Position numbers and translations under genes: made by a program. Below, piece after piece: positions 16,616-24,035 of a stretch of 52,343 nucleotides of DNA. Origin of the DNA: an uncultured Gemmiger sp. GTDB taxonomy: Bacteria; Bacillota; Clostridia; Oscillospirales; Ruminococcaceae. The notes beneath the pieces were generated by a model. That model did not search any database. It worked only from the letters and a program-made list of their open reading frames with translations, and had not been told where the DNA came from. Every line of letters starts with the position of its first letter. Position 1 is the stretch's first letter. The stretch lies in assembly GCA_949295035.1 (NCBI GenBank), contig CASFJO010000047.1, positions 1 to 52,343 of the forward strand, written 5' to 3'.

Positions 16616-16659
16616 GTCACCCGCCCGGTCACGGCCCGGTCACCCGGGCCGGGTAGACT
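16616..16659 (+). promoter_or_regulatory. Promoter region of the ABC transporter genes with three GTCAC repeats
   Basis: GTCAC occurs at 16616-16620, 16628-16632 and 16639-16643, spaced 12 and 11 bases, so all lie on one face of the helix. A -10-like TAGACT (16654-16659) follows 10 bases later, placing the repeats over the -35 region, as is typical for OmpR-family activation. The longer core CCCGGTCAC is shared by the last two boxes. Binding by the regulator encoded at 14928 is inference. Confidence 0.6.
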
Positions 16660-16715
16660 GAGAGCAGGGAGGGGAAAGCACCCCGCCCCAACCGTGACAA
16701 GGAGGAGAGCAACCG

Positions 16716-17399
16716 ATGGAATTGCTTCGAGTGGAACACCTGACCCGCCGGTACGCCCAGGGGGCGGCGCAGGTGACGGCATTGGACGATGTTTCCTTTT
16801 CGGTGGAAAAGGGGGAGTTCGTGGCCATCATGGGCCCGTCCGGCAGCGGCAAAAGCACCCTGCTGCACCTGCTGGGCGGGGTGGACAGGCCCACCGCGGG
16901 CCGTGTGATGGTGCAGGGCACCGACCTGTACGCCATGGACGAGACGGCGCTGGCCATCTTCCGCCGCCGTCAGATCGGCCTGGTGTACCAGTTTTATAAC
17001 CTGATCCCGGTGCTGAACGTGCGGGAGAACCTGACCCTGCCCCTGCTGCTGGACGGGCGGCGGGTAGACCGATCCCTGCTGGACCGGCTGACCGATACCC
17101 TGGGCCTGGCCGACCGGCTGGATCATCTGCCGGACCAGCTGTCCGGCGGGCAGCAGCAGCGGGTGAGCATCGGCCGGGCGCTCATCGCCAGCCCGGCGCT
17201 GATGCTGGCGGACGAGCCCACCGGCAACCTGGACAGCCGCAACAGCGCCGAGATCATGGCCCTGCTGCGCCGCTTCCATGAAGAGAAGGGCCAGACCCTG
17301 CTGGTCATCACCCACGACGAGCGGATCGCCCGCCAGGCCGACCGGCTCATCACCATTGAGGACGGGCGCATCACCCGGGACGAGGCGGTGCGGCCATGA
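16716..17399 (+). CDS. LolD/BceA-type ABC transporter ATPase
   Basis: A 227-residue ATPase of the MacB/LolD/BceA class. Walker A is GPSGSGKST, Q-loop VYQFYNLIP, signature LSGGQQQRVSIGRAL, Walker B LMLADEPTGNLD, and switch His in VITHDER. It has a ribosome-binding site ACAAGGAGGAG and overlaps the FtsX permease by 4 bases. Together with the upstream two-component genes it makes a candidate peptide-antibiotic resistance or sensing module, although lipoprotein or other envelope substrates are possible. Confidence 0.93.
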   Translation: MELLRVEHLTRRYAQGAAQVTALDDVSFSVEKGEFVAIMGPSGSGKSTLLHLLGGVDRPTAGRVMVQGTDLYAMDETALAIFRRRQIGLVYQFYNLIPVLNVRENLTLPLLLDGRRVDRSLLDRLTDTLGLADRLDHLPDQLSGGQQQRVSIGRALIASPALMLADEPTGNLDSRNSAEIMALLRRFHEEKGQTLLVITHDERIARQADRLITIEDGRITRDEAVRP

Positions 17400-20062
17400 A
17401 CGTGATCCATTCCCTCACCCGGGCCCAGATGCGGGCCAAGCCCCGGCGCACCCTGACCACACTGGCGGGGGTGGTGCTGTCGGTGGCGATGCTCACGGCG
17501 GTGTTCGCCGGGGCGGATTCCTTTCTGGATCTGATGCGCCGCCAGGCGGTGGCCGACATGGGCAGCTGGCACGGCCGGGTCATCAACACCAGCGAGGCGG
17601 TGGCCCAAAAGGTGGCCGGCGATTCCCGGCTGGACCAGGTGGCCCTCACCGCCAGCTGGGGCGTGGCCCCGGCTGAGAGCGGAAATTATTCCGGCGCGGC
17701 CCTGTTCGGGGCTAACCAGGCTTTTTACGAACTGCTGGGGGTGGAGTGCGTGGAGGGCACCCTGCCCGAAACCTCCCGCCAGCTGGCGATCAGCAAACAG
17801 CTGGCCGAGCAGACCGGCTGGACGGTGGGCAGCCAGGTCACCCTGGACCTGGTGCGGGCCTGGGCGGTGTCCGGCATCAACGCGGACGGTTCCCCGTTCT
17901 ACCAGGCGCAGACCGGCCAGTGGAGCCCCTCGCCCACCGGCTTTGACCATACCGAGCCGGTGGGCAGCGCCGGTTTCACTGTCACCGGCATAGTGGAACT
18001 GGGCGGCTTTTCCGACGGATTCACCGGCTGGTGGCCCTGCTTCACCATCCTGGACAGCGCCCCGGCCGGCAGCCGGTGGGGCGCCTATTTCACCATGAAA
18101 CACCTGTCCGAAGAGATCTGGCAGGTGATGGAGGACATCGCCGCCTGGCAAAAGGCGCAGGACCCGGAGTTTGATCCGGGAGCCGACGGCCGGTCCACCA
18201 ACCGGTCGCTGCTGCTCTACGCCGGGGTGGACCAGGAGGGCAGCTGGCTGCTCACCGCCTTTTACAGCCTGATGGGGGTGGTGCTGGCGGTGATCCTGGT
18301 GGGGGCGGTGTCCCTGGCACAGAACGCCTTCTCCATCAGCCTGGCCGAGCGCACCCGGATGCTGGGGATGCTGGCCAGCGTGGGGGCCACCCGGGACCAG
18401 AAACGCCGGAGCGTGCTGTACGAGGCGTTGCTGCTGGGGCTGGCGGGTATCCCGCTGGGGCTGGCGGCGGGCTGTGCCGGCATGGCCGTCACCCTGCCGC
18501 TGGTCAGCCGGCAGGTGCAGGAATTGTTCCGGTTCGGCGTACCGCTGTATCTGGCGGTGCGGCCGCTGCCCCTGCTGGGGGCCGCCGTGCTGGCCGCTCT
18601 GGCGCTGCTGGTCAGCGCGCTGCGGCCCGCTTTCCGGGCCAGCCGGGTCAGCCCCATCGACGCCATCCGCGGGGAGGGCGAGGTGCGCCTGCGCCCCCGC
18701 GACCTCAAGACGAGCGGTATCACCCGCCGCTTGTTCGGCTTCACCGGCGCGCTGGCACTGAAAAACTGCCGGCGCAGCCGGGGAAGGTACCGGGCCATCG
18801 TTCTCTCCCTGGCGCTCAGCGTGGTCATGCTGCTGGCGGCCAGCGGCCTGTCCTTCTATGTGGATCAGTCGGTGGCCATGCGGTACGGCGTGGACATCCC
18901 GCCGGCCCACGCCACGGTGGGCCTGAGCGACCCGGCCGCCGATCCCGCGCCGCTGCTGGCGGAGATGCAGGCGCTGCCCGGCGCCGGCGAGAGCCAGGTC
19001 ACCGGCGGCGTCGAGGTGGGGCAGATGGGTTCCTGGCAGGTGTCGGAGAGCCAGCTGAGCGCCTCCGCCCGCCGCTGGCTGGCCGAGCGCAGCGAATACC
19101 GGGTGCAGATGGGTCTTGCGCCTCTGGCGGCGGAGGGCGTCTATACCGTTCAGCCCATGCTGCTGGTGCTGGAGGACGATGACTTTGCCGCCTGGGCCGG
19201 CCGGGACGTGACCCTCAGCACCGACCTGCTGGACTGCGTGCTGGTCACCGACAACTACCTGGCCGACCTGGGCAGCTTTGCCCAGCTGAAAAATGCGCTG
19301 CGGATCGAGAAGGGCTTCACCCAGACCTTTGATTTGGGTGAGGGCGGCTTTGCCGACACCTGGCGGGTGGCGGCGCTGGCCGCCGAGGCCCCGGCCAACA
19401 GCGGGGACACGACCCTGGCCGGAGAGGGGCTCACGGTGCAGCTGGTCACCAGCCGCACGGTGTTCGACGCTTTCCTGGCCCGGCAGGCAGCGGCCGGCCG
19501 TACCGGCGCCTATTTCTGGACGGTGCTTTACACCGACGCGAAGGACCCGGTACGGCTGCAGGAGAGCCTGCAGGAGTGGGTCAACACCGGCGACGGGACG
19601 AACGCCTACCGCAGTACCGGTGTGAGCGATATGAGCGGTATGCAGAGCCTGGCTTTCCTGCTGCGGGTGTTCTGCGGCGGCTTTGTGGTGCTGCTGTGCC
19701 TGGTCTGCGCGGCCAACATCCACAACACCGTCACCACCGGCTTTGAGCTGCGGGCCCGGGAGTACGCCATGCTTCGCAGCGCGGGGGTCACCCCGAAGGA
19801 TTTTGCCCGGATGCTGCGGCTGGAAAGCTTGTTCTACGGCATCAAGGCCCTGTGCTGGGGCGTGCCGGCGGGGCTGGCGGTGCTGGCGCTGGAACACCGG
19901 GCCATCAGCCTGAACTTCTACTCCAGCTTCCAGGTTCCGCCGGAGGGCTTTGTGCTGGCGGCCGTGGTGGTATTTGGCGTCTGCGGCCTGTCAGGATGGG
20001 CAGCCCGGCGGCGGTTGGTCCGGCAGACCATCGTGGAGGCGATCCGCACCACCGTGCTTTGA
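17396..20062 (+). CDS. Large FtsX-domain ABC transporter permease
   Basis: An 888-residue membrane protein. One hydrophobic helix is near residues 22-40. A large extracytoplasmic region (~45-280) follows, then three helices (~285-415) forming a first FtsX core (AERTRMLGMLASVGATRDQ). A second helix near 470-490 leads to a second large external region (~495-750), and three C-terminal helices form a second FtsX core with REYAMLRSAGVTPKDF. The two-FtsX build recalls BceB, but it has two big external domains where classical BceB has one. It probably works as a mechanotransmitter or exporter with the ATPase encoded upstream and may also be the sensor for the kinase. No terminator beyond a small ATCCC/GGGAT hairpin follows. 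Confidence 0.88.
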   Translation: MNVIHSLTRAQMRAKPRRTLTTLAGVVLSVAMLTAVFAGADSFLDLMRRQAVADMGSWHGRVINTSEAVAQKVAGDSRLDQVALTASWGVAPAESGNYSGAALFGANQAFYELLGVECVEGTLPETSRQLAISKQLAEQTGWTVGSQVTLDLVRAWAVSGINADGSPFYQAQTGQWSPSPTGFDHTEPVGSAGFTVTGIVELGGFSDGFTGWWPCFTILDSAPAGSRWGAYFTMKHLSEEIWQVMEDIAAWQKAQDPEFDPGADGRSTNRSLLLYAGVDQEGSWLLTAFYSLMGVVLAVILVGAVSLAQNAFSISLAERTRMLGMLASVGATRDQKRRSVLYEALLLGLAGIPLGLAAGCAGMAVTLPLVSRQVQELFRFGVPLYLAVRPLPLLGAAVLAALALLVSALRPAFRASRVSPIDAIRGEGEVRLRPRDLKTSGITRRLFGFTGALALKNCRRSRGRYRAIVLSLALSVVMLLAASGLSFYVDQSVAMRYGVDIPPAHATVGLSDPAADPAPLLAEMQALPGAGESQVTGGVEVGQMGSWQVSESQLSASARRWLAERSEYRVQMGLAPLAAEGVYTVQPMLLVLEDDDFAAWAGRDVTLSTDLLDCVLVTDNYLADLGSFAQLKNALRIEKGFTQTFDLGEGGFADTWRVAALAAEAPANSGDTTLAGEGLTVQLVTSRTVFDAFLARQAAAGRTGAYFWTVLYTDAKDPVRLQESLQEWVNTGDGTNAYRSTGVSDMSGMQSLAFLLRVFCGGFVVLLCLVCAANIHNTVTTGFELRAREYAMLRSAGVTPKDFARMLRLESLFYGIKALCWGVPAGLAVLALEHRAISLNFYSSFQVPPEGFVLAAVVVFGVCGLSGWAARRRLVRQTIVEAIRTTVL

Positions 20063-20076
20063 TCCCAGGCCCGGGA

Positions 20077-20121
20077 TTCGACAAGTTCTGCGCATATCCA
20101 CACAGCGCGCCGTGCTACAAT
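20077..20121 (+). promoter_or_regulatory. Perfect Spo0A box upstream of a TACAAT -10 element
   Basis: TTCGACAA at 20077-20084 is the exact reverse complement of the 0A-box core TTGTCGAA. A -10-like TACAAT is at 20116-20121, with no evident -35 hexamer between, so the box would sit about 45-50 bases upstream of the transcript start. It precedes the frameshifted lipoprotein gene. Matching is by eye; a chance hit is possible in a window of this size. Confidence 0.45.
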
Positions 20122-20157
20122 GCCTTTGAAACGGCAGAAAAAGGAAGTGCGGCGATC

Positions 20158-20579
20158 GTGAACAGACAAAAAAACGGGGAAAGGCGGTGGCCGGGCGCCC
20201 GAAAATGGTTCCGGGCGGCGGCGCTGACGCTGGCAGTGCTTTTGGCGGGCTGCGGCACAAACACGCAAGAGGAGGCGCGGTCCTCCGCCCTGGCGGCGGC
20301 TGTGAGTTCAGCCCCTGTGCCGGAACCGACCGAGCCGCCCGCGCCGACCGACGCCCCCACGCCCCCACGCCCGCGCCGACCGACGCCCCCACGCCGGAGC
20401 CGGAGCCGGAACAGCCGGCCCTTTCCGGGGCGGACGCCATCCTGGTGTGGGTGCCGGTCCACGGCGGCACCAAATACCACAGTGACCCGGGTTGCAGCAA
20501 TATGAAAGATCCGCGCCAGGTCACACAGCAGCAGGCGATGGCCGAGGGCTTTGCCCCCTGTAAAAAGTGTTACGGATGA
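20158..20579 (+). pseudogene. Proline/threonine-rich lipoprotein with C-terminal Cys domain, frameshifted
   Basis: Two frames must be joined. Frame one starts at GTG 20158 (ribosome-binding site AAAGGAAG) and encodes a basic N-terminus, a hydrophobic signal peptide with lipobox LLAGC, and a Pro/Thr/Ala linker. Frame two carries the rest of the linker (PAPTDAPTPEPEPEQP) and a C-terminal domain with KYHSDPGCSNMKDP and APCKKCYG, a small Cys-containing domain common on Firmicutes surface proteins. The break lies in an exact 23-base direct repeat whose copies are 32 bases apart, which is not a multiple of three. Each copy encodes APTDAPTP in its own frame, so repeat slippage is the likely cause. 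It may be a phase-variable gene, a pseudogene or a sequencing error. Confidence 0.7.
20341..20395 (+). repeat. 23-bp exact direct repeat, offset 32 bp, in the lipoprotein linker
   Basis: The copies are at 20341-20363 and 20373-20395 and are separated by CCCACGCCC. Each begins GCGCCGACC and contains a C5 tract. The offset of 32 puts the copies in different frames. Confidence 0.9.
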
Positions 20580-20585
20580 CCCGGC

Positions 20586-20622
20586 GGAAAACCCGCGCCC
20601 CTTGCAGGGGCGCGGGTTTTCC
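20586..20622 (+). terminator. Terminator hairpin after the lipoprotein gene
   Basis: A perfect stem runs from GGAAAACCCGCGCCCC to its complement around a short TTGC-region loop. Its A/T-flanked ends make it plausible in both directions. It lies 7 bases after the lipoprotein stop. Confidence 0.85.
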
Positions 20623-20638
20623 GTTACAATAAGTCCGG

Positions 20639-21574
20639 ATGAAACAATGGAAAGGGGCGGTAGCGTTGGAGGCAGCGGTACGGGCGCGGTTTGCCCGCCG
20701 GGCCGGGCTGATCGGGCTGGGCGCGGTGGGGTATCTGGTGGTGAGCCTGGCACTGCAGCTGGCGGCGGGGCTGGCGCTGCGCGCGGCGTTTCCGGGCGCC
20801 ACCCTCCACGATCCCATAGGGCTGGGGCAGAGCGCCGGCCTGGCGGTCCAGCTGGCGGTAACGGTGGGCAGTCTGGCGATCCCCGCCGGGCTGCTGGCCG
20901 CGGCGCTGCGGCCGGAGCGGACCCGGCTGGGCCTGGTGCGGCCGGCGGCTGGCGGGATGGCGCTCTGGACGCCGGCCGCGCTGGGGGCCGCCATGCTGGC
21001 CAACCTGCTGGCGGGCGTGCTGGGGATAGGCGCCGGCCACGGCCTGGAACTGCCCCGCTCGGGAGCGCCTCTGCTGCTGGCCTTTCTGCAGGTCTGCCTG
21101 GTGCCCGCGGTAGGGGAGGAACTGCTCTTTCGCGGGGTTTTGCAGGGAACGCTGCGGCCCCGGGGCGGATTCACCGCGGCGCTGGCGGCGGCGGTGCCCT
21201 TCGCGCTGCTGCACAGCCGGCCCGGCCAGGCGGTCGTGGCGCTGATCACCGGTCTGGTCATGGGCCTTTCGGTGGAGGCCACCGGCAGCCTGGCCCCGGC
21301 GATCGCCGCCCATCTGGGAAACAATGCCCTGGCTTTTGCTGCCGGCTGGCTGCTGCAGTACGGTTCACCGGAACTGGCGGGCGGGCTGCAGCTGGCCGCC
21401 GCGGTGGCTTTTCCGGTGTGGGGGGCGATGGCGCTGCGGCAGGCGGTTCGCCGCCGATTGCTTCCCCCTGAAAGCGCCGCCGGGCCCGGCGCGCTGCTGC
21501 AAAGTCCGGCCTGGCTGGCCGCCATGCTGGCGCTGGGCGGGGTGTTTGCCGCCCGGTGCGCCGGGATCTTTTGA
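20639..21574 (+). CDS. CPBP-family intramembrane metalloprotease
   Basis: Up to 311 residues with about eight hydrophobic segments. The CPBP (Abi) motifs are all present: the glutamate pair in VGEELLFRGVLQG, the histidine in FALLHSRPGQ, and the third motif AAHLGNNALAF. In bacteria the family includes Rce1-like proteases and bacteriocin self-immunity proteins; the substrate here is unknown. A TACAAT -10 element at 20625-20630 lies only 8 bases before ATG 20639. Initiation at TTG 20666, which has GAAAGGGG 8 bases upstream, is therefore a good alternative and gives MEAAVRARFARR as the N-terminus. The gene is followed by tadA after 16 bases. Confidence 0.88.
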   Translation: MKQWKGAVALEAAVRARFARRAGLIGLGAVGYLVVSLALQLAAGLALRAAFPGATLHDPIGLGQSAGLAVQLAVTVGSLAIPAGLLAAALRPERTRLGLVRPAAGGMALWTPAALGAAMLANLLAGVLGIGAGHGLELPRSGAPLLLAFLQVCLVPAVGEELLFRGVLQGTLRPRGGFTAALAAAVPFALLHSRPGQAVVALITGLVMGLSVEATGSLAPAIAAHLGNNALAFAAGWLLQYGSPELAGGLQLAAAVAFPVWGAMALRQAVRRRLLPPESAAGPGALLQSPAWLAAMLALGGVFAARCAGIF

Positions 21575-21590
21575 AAAAGGAGCCGCGAGG

Positions 21591-22136
21591 ATGACCGATG
21601 AAGAATTGATGCGCCGGGCGCTGGATGAGGCGCGGGCTGCCGCCGCGATGGGCGAGGTGCCGGTGGGGGCGGTGGTGGCCCGGCACGGGCAGGTGGTGGC
21701 CGCCGCTCACAACACCCGGGAGAGCGAACGAAACGCCACCCATCACGCGGAACTGCTGGCCATCGACGCGGCCTGCCGGGCGCTGGGCGGATGGCGGCTG
21801 TGGGAGTGCGAACTGTTTGTCACGCTGGAGCCCTGCCCCATGTGCATGGGCGCTATCCTCAACAGCCGCATTCCCCGGGTGGTTTTTGGCGCGCCGGATG
21901 CCAAGGCCGGCTGCTGCGGTTCGGTGATGGACCTGGCCGCTCTGCCCTTCAACCACCATCCCCGGGTGGAGCGGGGCCTGCTGGAGGAAGAGTCCGCCGC
22001 CTTGCTGGCGGAGTTTTTTGCCGCGCTGCGTGCCCGCCGGGCTGAGCAGAAGGCCCTGGGCATCCCCACCGCCTGGCAGCTGCGCAAAGCGCGGCGCGCC
22101 GCCGAAGAAGCGAAAAACAGGGAGGAAACGCCATGA
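21591..22136 (+). CDS. tadA: tRNA-specific adenosine deaminase
   Basis: A 181-residue zinc deaminase that makes inosine at the wobble position of tRNA-Arg(ACG). The catalytic motif HAE (His52, Glu54) and the zinc ligands Cys82 and Cys85 in PCPMCMGAI are present. The start ATG 21591 follows AAAAAGGAG. The basic C-terminal tail of about 30 residues (RARRAEQKALGIPTAWQLRK onward) is somewhat longer than in E. coli. The stop overlaps the SDR gene start by 4 bases. Confidence 0.94.
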   Translation: MTDEELMRRALDEARAAAAMGEVPVGAVVARHGQVVAAAHNTRESERNATHHAELLAIDAACRALGGWRLWECELFVTLEPCPMCMGAILNSRIPRVVFGAPDAKAGCCGSVMDLAALPFNHHPRVERGLLEEESAALLAEFFAALRARRAEQKALGIPTAWQLRKARRAAEEAKNREETP

Positions 22137-22867
22137 GCATACCCGCCGTACCCGTCGTACTCATCACCGGAGGCAGCCGGGGCATTGGAGCCGCCGCTGT
22201 GCGGGCGTTCCATGCCCGGGGCTGCCGGGTAGCCTTCTGCTACGAAAAAAGCGCGGGATCCGCCGCCGCGCTGGAACGGGAACTGCCCGGCGTGCGGGGA
22301 TTTGCCGCCGATGTGTCCGACCCGGACGCGGTGCGGGGGCTGTTCGCCGCCGTGAAACGGGCATTGGGCGCGCCGGATATTTTGGTCTGCAACGCGGGGG
22401 TGGCCTGGCAGGGCCTGCTCACCGATATGACCGACGCGGACTGGCGGCGGGTGCTGGACGTGGACCTGTCCGGGGCTTTTTACTGCTGCCGGGAGGCGCT
22501 GCCCGCGATGATCCACCGCAAGTGGGGCCGCATCCTGCTGGTGAGCAGCATGTGGGGCCAGGTGGGGGCCAGCTGCGAAGCGGCCTACTCCGCCGCCAAA
22601 GCCGGGTTGATCGGGTTGGGCCGGGCCCTGGCCAAAGAAACGGGGCCCAGCGGCGTCACCGTCAACTGTGTGGCGCCCGGCGTGGTGGAGACCGATATGA
22701 TGGCGGGATTCTCCCCCGATGACAAGGCCGCCCTGGCCGGAGAGACCCCGGCGGGCCGTTTGGGCACCCCGGAAGAGGTGGCCCGGGCGCTGGTGTTTCT
22801 GGCCGAACCCGGCTCGGATTTTATCAACGGCCAGGTGCTAGGGATCAACGGCGGCCTGGTAGTGTAA
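22133..22867 (+). CDS. SDR-family oxidoreductase, FabG-like
   Basis: A 244-residue short-chain dehydrogenase. The NAD(P) motif is TGGSRGIGAAAV, the structural motif CNAGVAW, the catalytic serine in LLVSSMWG, and the YSAAK catalytic pair. The C-terminus FINGQVLGINGGL is typical of 3-oxoacyl-ACP reductases. No other fatty-acid gene is nearby (it is coupled to tadA), so the substrate is open. It may act on 3-oxoacyl-ACP or another ketone. Confidence 0.88.
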   Translation: MSIPAVPVVLITGGSRGIGAAAVRAFHARGCRVAFCYEKSAGSAAALERELPGVRGFAADVSDPDAVRGLFAAVKRALGAPDILVCNAGVAWQGLLTDMTDADWRRVLDVDLSGAFYCCREALPAMIHRKWGRILLVSSMWGQVGASCEAAYSAAKAGLIGLGRALAKETGPSGVTVNCVAPGVVETDMMAGFSPDDKAALAGETPAGRLGTPEEVARALVFLAEPGSDFINGQVLGINGGLVV

Positions 22868-22939
22868 GGGCTTTTTGCTGTTTGGTGTTCACTCTCCCGC
22901 CCCCTGTCTGCATACAATGGGCAAAAAAGGGGGATGGAT

Positions 22940-23920
22940 ATGGCAGCGATCTTTGAAAACGGCATCGACGTGTCCCGCTACCAGGGTGTGATCGACTGGA
23001 GCAAGGTGGCTGCGGCTGGGCAGCAGTTCGCCATTGTGCGGGTGGGTTCCACCGACGGCAGCGGCGTCTATGTGGACCCGTACTTCAAACGGAACGTGGA
23101 GGGCGCTCACGCCGCCGGCCTCAAGGTGGGTGCCTACTACTATACCTACGCCAAGACCGAGGACGCGGTGATCCGGGAATTGAGCACCTTTCTGCCGGTG
23201 CTGGAGGGCTACCAGCTGGAATACCCTGTTTTTGTGGATATGGAGGATTCCAGCTTTGCCTCTCTGACCCGCAAGCAGGTTACCGATCTGACCCGGTTTG
23301 CCATGGACATTTTGTACCAGAACGGCTGGTACGCGGGATATTATACCTACACTTTCTTTGCCACCAACTACATTGACACCGCTTCTCTGGCGGACTACCC
23401 GCTTTGGATCGCCGATTACCGGGGTTATGTGGGCTACCAGGGCGGTTATACCATGTGGCAGTATTCCAGCACCGGCCAGGTCAGCGGCATTCAGGGCAAC
23501 GTGGATATGAACCGCAGCTATGTGGATTTTCTGCCTTTTATCCAGGAGGGCGGATACAACGGCTTCCCGGCTTCGTCCGGCCCGGTCATGATGCCGCTGG
23601 AAGACCAGCTGCTGGAAGTGTTCAGCGAGCGGTGTGAATACTTCAATTCGCCGGACGTGAACGATGTGGTGGGCTATCTGCCGCTGGGCACCTATCCGGC
23701 GGTGGCGCTGAGTGAGAAGGAGTACGGAGGTTTTGCCTGGGTGACCTTCCGGCTGGGAGGCAATATCTGGTGGACCGCCCTGCTGGAGGACCGCTGCCGG
23801 CTGATCAGCGACGACACCGGCGGAGACTGCGCGGAGTGTCAGGCCCAGCTGGCGGATGCCAACGCCCGCATCGAGGAGGCGCGCCAGCTGCTGAACGAGG
23901 CGCTGGATGCCCTTGGATAA
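22940..23920 (+). CDS. GH25 lysozyme-like muramidase with C-terminal SH3-like and coiled-coil region
   Basis: A 326-residue protein. The GH25 domain (~1-200) starts NGIDVSRYQGVIDW with Asp10, has the catalytic Asp100-x-Glu102 pair in FVDMEDSS, and shows the later WIADYRG and MWQYSSTG strands. Residues ~250-295 look like an SH3-type beta domain (FAWVTFRLGGNIWWTALL), and the end (~300-326) is a short coiled coil after CAEC. No signal peptide or membrane helix is visible. ATG 22940 was chosen because the AAGGGGG site abuts the alternative ATG 22934 too closely. A -10-like TACAAT lies at 22913-22918. It has its own transcription unit and no phage genes around it. Confidence 0.85.
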   Translation: MAAIFENGIDVSRYQGVIDWSKVAAAGQQFAIVRVGSTDGSGVYVDPYFKRNVEGAHAAGLKVGAYYYTYAKTEDAVIRELSTFLPVLEGYQLEYPVFVDMEDSSFASLTRKQVTDLTRFAMDILYQNGWYAGYYTYTFFATNYIDTASLADYPLWIADYRGYVGYQGGYTMWQYSSTGQVSGIQGNVDMNRSYVDFLPFIQEGGYNGFPASSGPVMMPLEDQLLEVFSERCEYFNSPDVNDVVGYLPLGTYPAVALSEKEYGGFAWVTFRLGGNIWWTALLEDRCRLISDDTGGDCAECQAQLADANARIEEARQLLNEALDALG

Positions 23921-23929
23921 AGGAAAAAT

Positions 23930-23970
23930 CCGCAAAAAGGGTTTCGTTTTGCGGGGGAATCTGGTATACT
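23930..23970 (+). promoter_or_regulatory. Hairpin after the lysozyme gene and extended -10 promoter of the AI-2E-family gene
   Basis: An 8-bp stem CCGCAAAA/TTTTGCGG (23930-23954) lacks a following T-run, so it is a weak terminator at best. Directly after it, TGGTATACT (23962-23970) is an extended -10 element; TTTCGT 17 bases upstream is a poor -35. Confidence 0.5.
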
Positions 23971-24035
23971 GGACCGTAGGCTCGACAGATCCACTTCAAA
24001 AACAGCGGCCGCAGCTGTCGGCCGGGAGGAATACC

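Noticed and set aside
17123-19897. A 924-codon minus-strand open frame opposite the FtsX permease
   Set aside because: Low-complexity antisense translation; the permease on the plus strand has clear membrane helices and FtsX motifs.
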